Below are positions 12,081 to 22,989 of a stretch of DNA of 64,000 nucleotides, piece after piece. The notes beneath the pieces are model-generated. The model was not told where the DNA came from, ran no database searches, and saw only the letters and a program-made list of their open reading frames with translations. The position numbers and the translations under genes were made by a program. Position 1 is the stretch's first letter. Each line of letters starts with the position of its first letter. Source of the stretch: Escarpia spicata (lineage: Eukaryota; Annelida; Polychaeta; Sabellida; Siboglinidae); NCBI GenBank assembly GCA_963995525.1, contig OZ023210.1:2018775-2082774 (forward strand), written 5' to 3'.

Positions 12081-13947
12081 AATTCAAATGCACAAAGTTG
12101 AGACCCTTTGAATGTAAACATGACGTTCAGCAACAACATGACTGTTGAGGTCTCGCATGACTAAATCACATCTTGTTAGTGTCACACAGGTGTACCCAGA
12201 TATATAAAAACTGTAAAATCAAAAAATGTCACGTCCATTTACTAAAATCACGTAGTGCGATAAAATATTGATGCATTCGTGGAGTTGTGTGCGAAAAGGT
12301 AGTGCTGTAAAATGGCTCAAACTGGTATAATTTACACTATTTCCGCAGATCATATCTTAGGAGCATCCATGGATCTATAGTGGCGCCACCTCTATGTCTA
12401 TGGACATTTACATTGGTTTCATCCTTGCGTCATTTCACTGAATAAATGTTCCTTGTTCCCACGGCGAGTGGTGATCTGAGAGGCAAAATCCAACCCCAGC
12501 AGACACGAATGTGAGGGGATGGTCCTGTCACTCGACGAAGTAAAGTTTGTTCGGCGTCGTTAACATAAACACGGTTTAAAATGTTAGCTGGAACCACAAA
12601 CCACCACAAGTTATGCCTATCATTTTTCACGGCCGCTTTTCAGAAACCACTTCATTATTTCCAACAAATTACACACGAATATAAATATCTAATAGAACCG
12701 GGGATGCACTAAACGTTCAAACTTAAGTGGCTACTATCGAACAAAGAAGGTACGCAATCCGATTAAACCTGCTTATTATTTTATTATTAACGAAAATAAA
12801 AGCTCGCATTCGTTTGCACGATCAATCTGGCTATGGTTTTTACCACTGAGAAGGTTGCTGGCGCCCCACTTCCAGTAAATAGTAAAATACGTTAACCATT
12901 CATAATATCTACGTAATATAAGTTACGTCTATGACGTTGCGGTGCATTGTTGTGGCAAATAAACGAGTGAGTGAAAAACAAACATAATTGAAATACTGAA
13001 GATATTAACACACAACTGCATAACAATATAATGAATCGAGTATTAATAAAGGCAAGACGAGTGTAATACTTATACGACGTATCCTGTTACAAATCTAACT
13101 CAAACAACAATAATAATTAAATATACAATTGCACACATGTGACTGAGTAGTTTCAATTTGAGTATATTTTCTAAACCCAAAACAGTGTTCGGAATTTGAA
13201 TATGTTGACTACGAGATATTCGGATTCTAAACACGCTGTGTGGCATTATTGCGCAGGCCGACTTGGTTAACCACAAGATTGTTAGGTGCGTTCGTGACAT
13301 CCCCACATTAAAGACAACCGATTCAGTGAACGTCCGGCTATTAGCCGTCACTCTTGCTGATTCCGGGTAATGGAACACCTCGTTCTAACTACGTCAGTCC
13401 GATGTCAAACACCCGAGACACGGCCGAAATAGCTCGTTTTGTGAGGTAATGAAAACCTACATTAACAATCTCCATCCATGGTAGGCTGAAAGTAGGCCAC
13501 TTCTCACGCAAGTGACTGTTGCAAGACTTTTTTACATTAGTGTGTGTACGGTGTTTAACAATGTGTGTACTATGCTGTCCTTTTTACAGCGTTGAAGGGA
13601 ATTGTCCAATTCCTAAGTGTCATCCCTTCCTTCAAAGAGTAAATTCTGTTATATGAAGTAGTGATTACTTTTCAAATTAATTTTCTTGCCATTATTCACC
13701 AGTGTTTCCTTTTGCTTTCTTATATTTTCTTCACCGATTTGTAATTACGTGTGACAGGGGGATCGTCATACAGGCCCTAATTATAGGTGGGTCATTGTTA
13801 AATAAACAAAATAAACTGAAGTGCGTTGAGCAGAGAGAGTTTGGCAACACCTCAGTTACGGGTTCAATCATAAAAAACAATCCCGAGCGCTTTATATCCA
13901 GCGGTGTCACCTAGTGAATCAATAGAAAACTAAACGCAGTCAGCAGG
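12081..13947. other. Stretch with no recognised feature
   Basis: Only short ORFs with no recognisable protein. No tandem array or clear element ends seen. It separates the RTE fragment from the 3' end of the WDR53-like gene. Confidence 0.5.
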
Positions 13948-13953
13948 TTTTAT
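13948..13953 (-). terminator. Possible poly(A) signal of the WDR53-like gene
   Basis: AATAAA on the minus strand, about 170 nt beyond the stop codon at 14126. It is the first canonical hexamer I find downstream. Position is plausible but not proven. Confidence 0.35.
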
Positions 13954-14125
13954 TAGTGGCACCACACAACGGGTTGTAAGCGAAGTAGTTGGCATGTAAT
14001 CAACGCCTATACAAGATAGGTACTTCTCTGTCATTTACCACACACACACCTATACAGGGTGTATATATATATATATAATAATTTCATAAATGGTTTCAGT
14101 CCAGTGTTCTCCTCCAAAGAAATAT

Positions 14126-15133
14126 TTACTCTGGGAATGCATACAACATGGGATCACACGTGTTATCAGCAACCACAAAGAATTTCCTGTTTGCACACAT
14201 CCCCGAGGAAATCCAATTGACCTTATGAGAATGTTCGATGGTGAACTTAGGCACAACCTCCTCGCTATGTGGCTTCCCGTGTGACAGTCCATTGCATGTG
14301 ACCCCTGACCCTGAGGATCGGGTCATATCCCACAGGAAGATGTTTTCGTCATTCCCACCAGACACAAGAAAACTGTCACTGAACACAGGGAAGTGGACCT
14401 GACAAACGCCCTGGGTATGACGACGAAACGTCTCGCGGTAACTCAGTGTCCGTTTACTGGCATCGAAGATCTCCACCAGGGCGTTTTCCGTTCCAATGGC
14501 CATCAAGCCACCGTCGTTGGAGAGTGCGAGAGAATGCACAAATGGAGGGGTGAGCATCGGGGAACCAATCGCCTCCCCCGCCGAGCCGAAATCCTGCATG
14601 CTCATTGTACATACACTGCGCGCACGGGCAAAGTCCCACTGGATCACCTTGCAATCATATGCCCCGCTCAGTAAGTCCGAATCACGATTTGGGCGGAAAC
14701 TGACAGTCGCACAGATGTTGGTGTGCTTCCGCAGTGTCCGATATAGTTTCTTCTCCTCTAAATTTATCACTTTCACCTGCCCTGAATCGTCGCAGGCGGC
14801 AAGGTATTTCTCTTTCTTGTTGACAACAATCTGGTTGATTTCATCCTCGTTGAAATCGTACTCTTCGACGGGGTCACGGAAGCTACGTAGGTCAAAGACA
14901 TGGATCTTCTTACCCACAGCGGTGTAGAGACAATGGGGGTGTTCTGAGGAGCAGCACACAGCAGATATGTCAGATTCCTCCTGCATTTTCACCTTTTCTA
15001 TGACATCACCATCAGGGGACCACAGACACAGTTCTGAATTCTCTGCACCAGAAATAATTCGTCCACTGCCGTCGGTTGTCACGGCGATACTCAGGACAGC
15101 TTGTGTGTGACCACCTTCTAGTTGAACGTTCAT
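14126..15133 (-). CDS. WDR53: WDR53-like WD40-repeat protein, intact
   Basis: A single uninterrupted 335-aa frame. WD40 blades are visible from the N-terminus (GGHTQAVLS at 7-15, LCLWSPDG at 35-42) through a DLRS-containing blade at 79-84, DDSGQVKVINLE at 115-126, KHTNICATVSFRP at 136-148, QWD at 165-167 and GGNDENIFLWD at 259-269. The C-terminal IEHSHKVNW at 299-307 matches a signature of vertebrate WDR53, and overall length is close to the 358-aa human protein. WDR53 is a little-studied WD40 protein thought to act as a DDB1/CUL4 substrate adaptor; that role is carried over from the family, not seen here. The ATG at 15131-15133 fits the N-terminus of the family. A consensus acceptor (TCTCATTTCAG) ends at 15151, so a 5' UTR intron lies upstream and the coding part is in one exon. 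Confidence 0.9.
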   Translation of the reverse strand: MNVQLEGGHTQAVLSIAVTTDGSGRIISGAENSELCLWSPDGDVIEKVKMQEESDISAVCCSSEHPHCLYTAVGKKIHVFDLRSFRDPVEEYDFNEDEINQIVVNKKEKYLAACDDSGQVKVINLEEKKLYRTLRKHTNICATVSFRPNRDSDLLSGAYDCKVIQWDFARARSVCTMSMQDFGSAGEAIGSPMLTPPFVHSLALSNDGGLMAIGTENALVEIFDASKRTLSYRETFRRHTQGVCQVHFPVFSDSFLVSGGNDENIFLWDMTRSSGSGVTCNGLSHGKPHSEEVVPKFTIEHSHKVNWISSGMCANRKFFVVADNTCDPMLYAFPE

Positions 15134-15407
15134 GTTGATTTACTGAATGCCTGAAATGAGAGAGGGACATTATTCAATCATACTCCAATTAAGATAGGTA
15201 TCACTAGAGTACAAATTTGTAACACAAGGCATTTGGGTTTAAAGACTAAAAGAAATGAACTTTTTTATTCCCAATCTGAATGAAATATAATCAAAAAGTA
15301 CTGTCCTGATATTCAAGAATTTCTTAACTCACTCCATCACCATTTTCAAGGCCCCTTTTGGTCACGCCTTTCTATAAATTTTCTGCACAGCTTGTTTCGA
15401 CACTTAG

Positions 15408-16030
15408 CGGTTGTTGTGACATCACAGCAGTTGGCACTGCTAGGATTTAGCATGGCATGCATCTATGCAGACTGGTGTTTCAGACCATACCTAAAATTGC
15501 AGTCGCAGAATTTAATATTCTTATATCACCGTAAAAATGATAATCTTACCTACAAATGTGTCGCTGGATGCATGCAGGAATTTTGTTTACTTTTTGAGTT
15601 ACTGCCGTTTGAACATTGCAAATGCTCAAACTTGCAATGGGATTTAATATTTTTTGACATCACAGTAAAGATAATAATCTTATCTACAAGTATGTTGCTG
15701 GGTGTACCCAGGATTTGTTTTTAGTTTTTGAGTTCTTGCCTTCTGAACATCACGAATGCCTAATCCTGCAATGTACACGCAGCAGCGGATGTAATGCAAG
15801 GTTGAGCATTTGTGATGTTCAAACGGAATTAACTAAAAAGTTAACACAATTCCTGTGTACACTGAACATCCAGTGACAAACTTGTAGATAAGAATTTTAT
15901 CTTTACGGTGATATAAAAAAAATATGCGGTTGCAATTTCATGTATAGTCTGAAACAACAGGCCACACCGCCGCTCCCCATGCTAAAGGATAGGGTGCACT
16001 CAGCGGCCCTATATGTGATGATGTTAGCAA
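15408..16030. mobile_element. Fold-back (inverted-repeat) element
   Basis: The left part (from GTTGTTGTGACATCACAGC at 15408) reappears inverted at the right (ending TGATGATGTTAGCAAC near 16030). Both arms share TTTCAGAC-ATAC-T-AAATTGCA and TATCACCGTAAA blocks. A unit of about 130 bp (from the CACCGTAAA block to the GAACATTGCAAATGC block) occurs twice directly (about 15520-15645 and 15655-15770) and once inverted (about 15785-15915). No ORF. This is a non-autonomous MITE-like fold-back. I could not define a target-site duplication. Confidence 0.7.
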
Positions 16031-16481
16031 CATCTGATGGGCAGGATGCTATGTGCCATGCAAATGGCCAAGTTTGAGTGGGCTTAGTGAAATCATCCTC
16101 GCACACCAGGGGTCGCTGCTGCTGATTACATCAGTGCCAGCCAGCAGTACCCCCAGGCTGATCGCTTTCCGAAACTCTGAATTTAAGCTCAGCCTATGAA
16201 ATGGGCAGGTCAGATGGTCGTAATAAAACTAATTTCAACCAACCGTGGCTCAAGTTACATGCAATGTTTAGGAAGTGGAAGCAATTATTCGAATACACAA
16301 TACCGCTCCGCTGCTCGTGCTAATGGGCGAACGGGTCATTATACATTGGGATTCCAAGAAGTCGTTTATCCGTCTTTAAATTGGGACGGGTATTTGCGCT
16401 GTTCTCATGGGTGATGCAGTTGCGACTGGCGAAGTCAATTACTACTTTGACTCAGGTAACTTCCGCACTTCGCAGGGGATC

Positions 16482-16528
16482 AGCCAGGGCTAGTTTTGCA
16501 TGGCAAACAGCCCTGGCTTGCGAGGATG
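16482..16528. repeat. Hairpin-forming repeat, copy 1
   Basis: AGCCAGGGCT at 16482-16491 and AGCCCTGGCT at 16509-16518 form a perfect 10-bp stem around a loop holding TTTGC/GCAAA. The 38 nt at 16491-16528 recur exactly at 16853-16890. Confidence 0.85.
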
Positions 16529-16852
16529 GTGGCAAATAAAAACGCACATGCTCCCGCGTATACATAAGCCGTGTACTCGAGTTCACTGGAGTACGTATTG
16601 ACATCTTGTTCATTAAAGTGTCTAGCAGATCCCATTTGCTATCATGGTTGTCCTCAATGATTGAAGTTTAATTATCTAAAAGGATTATCGCAGCTAATTT
16701 ATATGTGATTGGTGAAATGCGGGATACGATGACGAAGTCTGTATATAATTTATAATCCGTGTAAAAAATTATAAAAAGTGGCAGTATATAAACGCAGTGT
16801 CTGTATCAGATGTGACCAAACAGCAAGTACACCATCAATAAAAAATAAGGGT

Positions 16853-16890
16853 TAGTTTTGCATGGCAAACAGCCCTGGCTTGCGAGGATG
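16853..16890. repeat. Exact 38-nt repeat, copy 2 (stem 5' arm lost)
   Basis: Identical to 16491-16528 at an offset of 362 bp, but the upstream AGCCAGGGC arm is missing. The 324 bp between the copies holds no gene. The pair could mark the ends of a small element or a local duplication. Confidence 0.85.
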
Positions 16891-17159
16891 AGTGAAATGA
16901 GTAAGCAAAGCTTCATATTCGGCACATTACTTGACAAGAGTATTAATTCATGTATTCAAAGATTTCACTTAGTCTTTAATGATTTAAAGTAATTTTTCAA
17001 AGCACTTGAAAGATGTTTGTCAAGAAAAAATAGGCGTGGACCAGGGCATGAACCTTCTTCCTCAATTAAATTCTGCTGCAAACCAGAGTGCTATTTGGAA
17101 GTCAATGTGCCATAAAATGCCTGAAACAATGTGGAAAGATGATGCTCCATGAGACCAGA

Positions 17160-17370
17160 GCTAGGCTGTGTACGGGCAACCTACATGAGCTGTCATGCAA
17201 GGGTATATTAGCGGGTCATGACCCCCACGCTAAATGACAAAGAGGAAGACCACAGTTGAGACGGAAAGAGCATGAAAGAGACCTTAGGAGAGTAGGTGTG
17301 AACAGCCAAGACTGCAAGGTCATTGAGGACAACAGACAGAGAAAATGCAGAAGAAGCTACTGAGTGGTGT
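17160..17370 (+). mobile_element. LINE 3'-terminal coding fragment
   Basis: The plus strand reads RGRPQLRRKEHERDLRRVGV then NSQDCKVIEDNRQRKCRRS, the style of C-terminal tails of RTE/CR1-type LINE polyproteins (GRP...W...V..D....G). Continuation of the tail (a GREKRK-like stretch) is seen beyond the element at 17375-18145, so the tail appears split by an insertion. Confidence 0.5.
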
Positions 17371-17374
17371 GGAC

Positions 17375-18145
17375 GGGTCCCGGATGGTTCGGCCCGGATG
17401 TTTCGGCCCACGCCGACGGATGTTTCGGCCCACGTAACAAAAATCCGCTATGCAGGGTCAGATGTTTCGGCCCACGCAGATGCCGACGGATGTTTCGGCC
17501 CACTTCACCGAAAAGTCTATGTGTGGTGTCAGATGCTTCAGCCCATTGATAATTATCTCTATATTTTTGATGATTTGTATTTATTACATGTGTGTTATTT
17601 TGGTAATTTTATTTCACATTTTCTTAATATTCACACTTTCTTGTATAGTATTTTGGTGGTATCATGTTTATAAAATTACAAAATTATTGCCCAATGTGTC
17701 TCCTTTCTAACGTTAAATAATTTATTCTGCAATGTGTCTCCTTTCCAGAATAAATATAATTATTATTGCAAGCTAAACATTGAAACGTTACGCATCAATA
17801 TCTAATAATTCATGACACATTTACTGAAAATACGCAAGTAAAAATAGTTGCATGCAATATAAGAATTATTTAAACATTTATCATTATTTAAACATTGAAA
17901 CATCACGCATAAATATATAATAATTCGTGACACATTTACTGAAATTACGCAAGTCAAAATAGTTGCAAGCAATATAAGAATTAGTTAGATTTCTAAACAG
18001 AAGCAGGGCCCACCGACACTGGTTACAGAAACGGTTGATTCGACCCACGCGAACGCAATCAGGTCACGTTTAACCGGTTGCGTGAACGGATGGTTTGGCC
18101 CCATGGGCCGAACCCGTCGGGGGCCGAAACATCCGACTCCTGCGC
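17375..18145. mobile_element. Non-autonomous element with GGCCGAAACATCC-type inverted ends
   Basis: The left end has four to five copies of GGATGTTTCGGCCCAC-like motifs (17383-17505). The right end has the same motif inverted (GGGCCGAACC near 18104, GGGGCCGAAACATCCG near 18121). The interior is AT-rich and contains a direct duplication of about 100 bp (about 17774-17872 and 17889-17990, both with AATAATTC-TGACACATTTACTGAAA). No transposase. Precise ends and a target duplication were not resolved. Confidence 0.55.
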
Positions 18146-19290
18146 AGACCCCCCACGAGAGGGAAAGAAGAAGACACCCATGTCAAAGTGTGAAAAGAAA
18201 TGCAGAGAAAAGCAGTGGCCCGATTAGAAACTGTTTTACTCTATGATATACTGTTTGAAAACATTTACTCGTTTGTATCAGTTTACAAGAGTTTAATGGG
18301 TTGTGGCGATGGGGTATGACAAATTCGAGGTATTTGGCACATATTTGGAGAGACGATACACTCTTGTGTATGCTTTGCATTTGGCTAGATAATTTTTATT
18401 TTATGTTTATCTGTTCGGTGTTGCTGTGGCCATGCGAGGTGTGGACCCTCACTAATGACCTGCATCTACAGCTGGGATGACACAATGGCGTCACGAGAAG
18501 ACCACAGTGGAGACATTGAACAGGTGATGAACAAGCACCACTGGATGTCACTGGGCCACACTGCGCTTGGACCAGCATGGCAATAGTGCATGGTGCTGAA
18601 ACTATTCAATGACACAGCCAAACCACACCCATCACACGTACAGGGGAATTTAATCGCTTTATGCCCAACCTGGAATGTAATAGGGCAAACATCGGAAAAT
18701 ACTGGAAAAACCATTAAAATAGTGTGCATACTGCACTACTGTCACAGCTGACTCCAAATGGCAATGGGTCTATACTGGTCAACAGCAGTTAATAATTATA
18801 TTTATTCTTCCTGCTGACATCTATGTCATGGACAATAAACAGTCCGCAACAAGACCTCATGCTCACTTTCAAAATGACCAAAGTACACTCTAGTTGTTAT
18901 CAGCGCTCGGCAACGTTCTATTAACTGACTAGTCTGTATTATTATGGTTAAAATGTAATGGTCTTATGAGGTCTCATTCAACTAGTCAGCCTTTTTAGAT
19001 CATTATCGCCAAACCAACCTTTATATGCTGGCACTGAGGGTGGTCACTGCCAGGATGCTTGTCGTCCTCAGTGGTTCTTTTACGTCCCAAATTGAGACAG
19101 GACCGACATTAACGTGATCTCCGAGGGATACACAGTCATCAATGTTGAGAGCCAGGTTTTTACACCAACTGTCATGCCTGCCCGGTCTGGGTTTCCAACT
19201 CTGAGCGCTGGCATGCCAGGTGGATGTGCTAAACACTACACTAGCCGCACTTCCCGAGGACCCACTCTTGATTAGATACATGCATGTATT
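18146..19290. other. Stretch with no recognised gene
   Basis: Short ORFs only. The first 40 bases probably belong to the LINE tail interrupted at 17370. Nothing else recognised. Confidence 0.45.
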
Positions 19291-19485
19291 CTTTCACTCA
19301 AACGGTGGTTAATGACTGGAAGTGACTTCCAGAAGCAGTGGTTATGTCCAAAAACATCAATCAGTTCAAGGGACAAATACACAAATATTTATGCAACAGG
19401 GCTGCGGATTACACGAGTCAACGTTTCACTCCCTACCTTCCTTGGCAACTCATCGACTACTACGTAGAAGAGGATTCTAGGTAAA
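19291..19485 (+). mobile_element. LINE C-terminal tail (VVNDW...LPEAVV)
   Basis: The plus strand encodes VVNDWK, stop, LPEAVVMSKNINQFKGQIHK and on to LPWQLIDYYVEEDSR. This is the ND-W-LP-VV tail common to Jockey/CR1 LINE polyproteins. One in-frame TGA interrupts it. Only the last 60 or so codons remain. Confidence 0.7.
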
Positions 19486-20419
19486 GTGGGTCCGAATTCT
19501 ACACACACAAGTATCCCATGCCTGGTTCAATCAGATCGTGGGTCGAAGGTGAAACATGAGACATCCCCACTTCGCTTTACCTTTATCCTAGCCTTAGGCT
19601 GCCATGAAGTTGAACGTAATATCGTCTATTATCGCCCAAAATGCATTTTCAACATGAGGTATAACGCCTCTGTGAAATCGAAGTGGGCTCGAATTTTACA
19701 CAAATGGCCAGAGTCAGTATCAACATACACCTGTATTTAAAAGCTTGTGGCTTGTTTGAAGAATACCTCCCGATGAACAAACAGTAAATTATGACTTCTA
19801 TTTCTAGATCTCGCGTGTTCACGTCGACGCGATTTGTCGCGCGATTTATAAAGAGAATTATGACATGACGCATCCCGGTGTGGTGGGCCCAAATTCCGCT
19901 GTGCCAGGATTCCGCAAAACGCATATTGCGCATGCACAGATTCTCCGCCTACTTTCGACCCGCGACCGTAGCGGGACCAGAGGAGGAGCGTTGTTATTAA
20001 GGTGGTTTGCGTTAGTAACATGACATGTTTTCCAGTATAATTGTTAGTATACATATTTGAAAAACCTGAGAAAACTGGAAGTCTGGGAACAGAAATGGCA
20101 GATGTAATTGAATGACGGAAAATGACTGTCACCAAGAAGAAGACATTTAAAATCAACTTAATAAGACAAATTTGAGCCGCGGAAATGCAATTTGGTATAT
20201 TTCCACACTAGGTACACGTAGTTGTTAAAGGACATAAAAACAAGGCATTAGCTAAAATCCGTTTTCCATGTGAAAACAAAGTTTAACATTGTATGTAATA
20301 TTCGAAAACATTAAAAAATACAGAAACATACATTTGCATAAATTCGATTTTAAACCCGTCTGTGTAGCGATTCCCGCGGAAAATAAAAATGTAATGAGCT
20401 AAGCGATCACCTGGTATCG

Positions 20420-21765
20420 TAACGTCACATATGACTCACACTCGCAGCAGGCCGACCCTTTCTATGCATTCAGAGCATGTTTACAAGGATAGTTTTGGGT
20501 CGAAACGAGCGTCAGAATGAGTTATTGTGCAATATTCCGATGTAATACAAACACTAGTCATCATAGAGGAACAAGCAGTTATCTTACGGTTCCACATGAA
20601 TACAATTTTATTCAAAACATTGAATGCGAATGAGCCTACAAGTCGACTAGATATCGCCGACCTTGGGCTCGTTTTCAGAATAATGATATCGAATGCAACC
20701 AACGGGAGATAATGTACACCAGCTACAGAAAGTAACGTGTATAATCTCATAATATCACTAGAATACTAATGTGTGCAGGGGGAGTTGTACAATTTATCAT
20801 AACAACTTAAATCAGTGAGTAAATTTCTGTTGGTCCTGCTATGATGCACTGTTTGTAAATACTGTTGTAGTAATTATTTATTTGCCACAAAAATGAAAAT
20901 ATGGTAATTATATATAACGATGTTTCTTAAATTTATTTATCCAGACAGATCACCATTTGTTTTCACATATATAATTACAATATATTACCGTACAATATAT
21001 ATATATATATATAGTTAATAAATTATATATCCATTACATTATATTTGTTAGGATAGATAAAATTTAGAAACATCGTGATATAATTCCCATAATTTAATTT
21101 CTGTGGCGAATAAATAATTACTACAAAAAATATTTACAAACAGTGAATCATAGTATAACAATTATTTGGTTTATATAACTTCGTGAAAACATAAAAAAGG
21201 TGTAAAGAAAATCAATGGTTTGGTGTCGGGATTGAACCGGCATCGTCCGATTACAAAATAAATGCCAAGGAACTAACGCCTTTTCCAACTGAGCTAGCAG
21301 GATCGACAGAAATTCGCTGACTGATTTAAGTTGTTATGATAAATTGTACAACTCCTCCTTCATACATGAATATTCTAGTGATATTATAACATTATACACT
21401 TATACACGTTACTTTATGTAGCTGGATACAATATATGTTTGCTATATATGTTTATTGGTGTAGATTATCTCCCGTTGGTTGCATCCGATATAATTATTAT
21501 AAAAACGAGCCCAAGCTCGACGAAACCTAGTCGACTTGTAGGCCCATTCGCATTCATTGTTGTGGATAAAATTGGATTCATGTGGAACCGTAAGATAACT
21601 GCTTGTTCCTCTATGATGACTAGTGTTTATATTACATCGGAATATCGCACAATAACTAATTTTGACGCTCGTTTCGACCCGAAAACTATCCTTGTAAACA
21701 TGCTCTGAATGCATGGAAAGGGTCGGCCTGACGCGACTATGGGTCATATGTGAGGTCACATCTCG
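20420..21765. repeat. Large imperfect palindrome (fold-back element), arms over 500 bp
   Basis: The sequence from about 20420 to 20942 recurs inverted from about 21051 to 21765. Matching landmarks are AGGCCGACCCTTTC-ATGCATTCAG with its complement near 21700, ACTAGTCATCATAGAGGAAC with its complement near 21610, and the CCACAAAAATGAAAATATGG block with its complement near 21105. The spacer (20943-21050) is AT-rich with (TA)n. The right arm is longer because it contains about 150 bp, including a tRNA-like segment, that the left arm lacks. Arms have drifted, so the palindrome is old. No coding capacity. Confidence 0.85.
21223..21308 (-). repeat. tRNA-derived segment (SINE head or tRNA relic)
   Basis: On the minus strand this has a good A box (TAGCTCAGTTGG, 21285-21296) and B box (GGTTCAATCC, 21230-21239) at tRNA-like spacing, with a near-perfect T stem. 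The acceptor stem does not pair and the D stem is poor, so I do not call a functional tRNA. Confidence 0.6.
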
Positions 21766-22259
21766 GCATCCCGAAAAGCGCGCCAAAAATATGCATATTC
21801 GAAAATGTCCGGATGCACAACATAACATGTGGAATTTCTAATTCATTGATTTTTTTAATTGTTTTGGCTTGGTGGACATGGACATAGCAGGATGTAATAT
21901 AATATGAATTCAAGCCATATATGTTTTTATTCCCTTTAATACTTGCCACTATAAATTCGTTTAGGTCTCCTTCATTAGTAGAGCCATTGAAGAAATGTAG
22001 GTTTTTCTTATAAAAAGGTTTTTAATAACTTTTAGGCAATATGAAAATAGTTCCTGGTATAGCACCAGAGCCAAAAATAAATGACGGGTGCAGCTTAAAT
22101 TTTTAGCATGCATAGTGACTGTCAAACGGCGTAATTTTTAATAACCAACAACTTCAGATGTGTACCTAATGCAATTCTTGCAAAACAAACGTTTACGGCA
22201 CCAATATTTAAATGTGTACACTGTTTAGTAAGCAGGAATTATTTTTAAATTGCTTTACA

Positions 22260-22560
22260 CCAGGGGCGTACCTAGGGGATTTTCTGGTTGCCCGGAACCA
22301 CCCCCCCAAATCCCGTTCTGTTATATGATTATAATTACACACACTCACATATATATATATATATATACAATATATATATTATATATTCTGTTATGTTATT
22401 GTTATAATGTTATATTATGGCAATGCTCATGTGTACAGGGAAAGATGACGGTGCATAGGCGCGGGAACAGGGGGAGCAGGGGGGGGGCAGCTGCCCCCTG
22501 GAATTTCTCCGGGAGGGCAGACATATGGTTCTGTCCCCGTTAAATAAAAATTTTCAACAG
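22260..22560. mobile_element. Degenerate DNA-transposon ends
   Basis: CAGGGGCGTACCTAGGGGA at 22261 is the style of 5' terminus seen on many invertebrate hAT-type elements. From 22453 a second GC-rich block (CATAGGCGCGGGAACAGGGG, then a palindromic GCAGCTGCCCCC) is another common transposon-terminus style. Between them is a (TA)n stretch. No matching right ends or transposase are found. Confidence 0.4.
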
Positions 22561-22989
22561 CACTCCCCTCCCCCGCCGTGTTCAGAAGTCGTGAGTTTAC
22601 AGCCGAGACATCGGAGAAGCTGAAGTTACAGCGGCGCTGCGGCGAAAAAAATGACAACAGCACCAAACAAAAACTAACACTCCTTCAAAATGATATGCTC
22701 TTCATGTTTGGATTATTGTATTCTACAGCATATTCTTTAAAATGTATTGATGCAATGCTGTGTTATGTGAAATATTTTGGGAGTAGTATACAAAAATGTG
22801 TTTACAAAGGTCGCCTTTACAATAAGACAATTCGTAAATAATAGTGTTTTATGGAATCTTTCAAGTAAAATTCACTAGGTAATTAGAATTGTGAAAGCAT
22901 TGTTGTGTTATAAAAAAAAAAATCTTTCACAAAATTGGCATTTTAGCTTTAATTCAATCTGTGGACATTTTATTTGTTGCCATGGAAAA

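Noticed and set aside
14393..14927. Plus-strand frames opposite WDR53
   Set aside because: Antisense shadows of a well-supported WD40 gene.
21223..21308. Functional tRNA gene
   Set aside because: A and B boxes are good, but acceptor and D stems do not pair.
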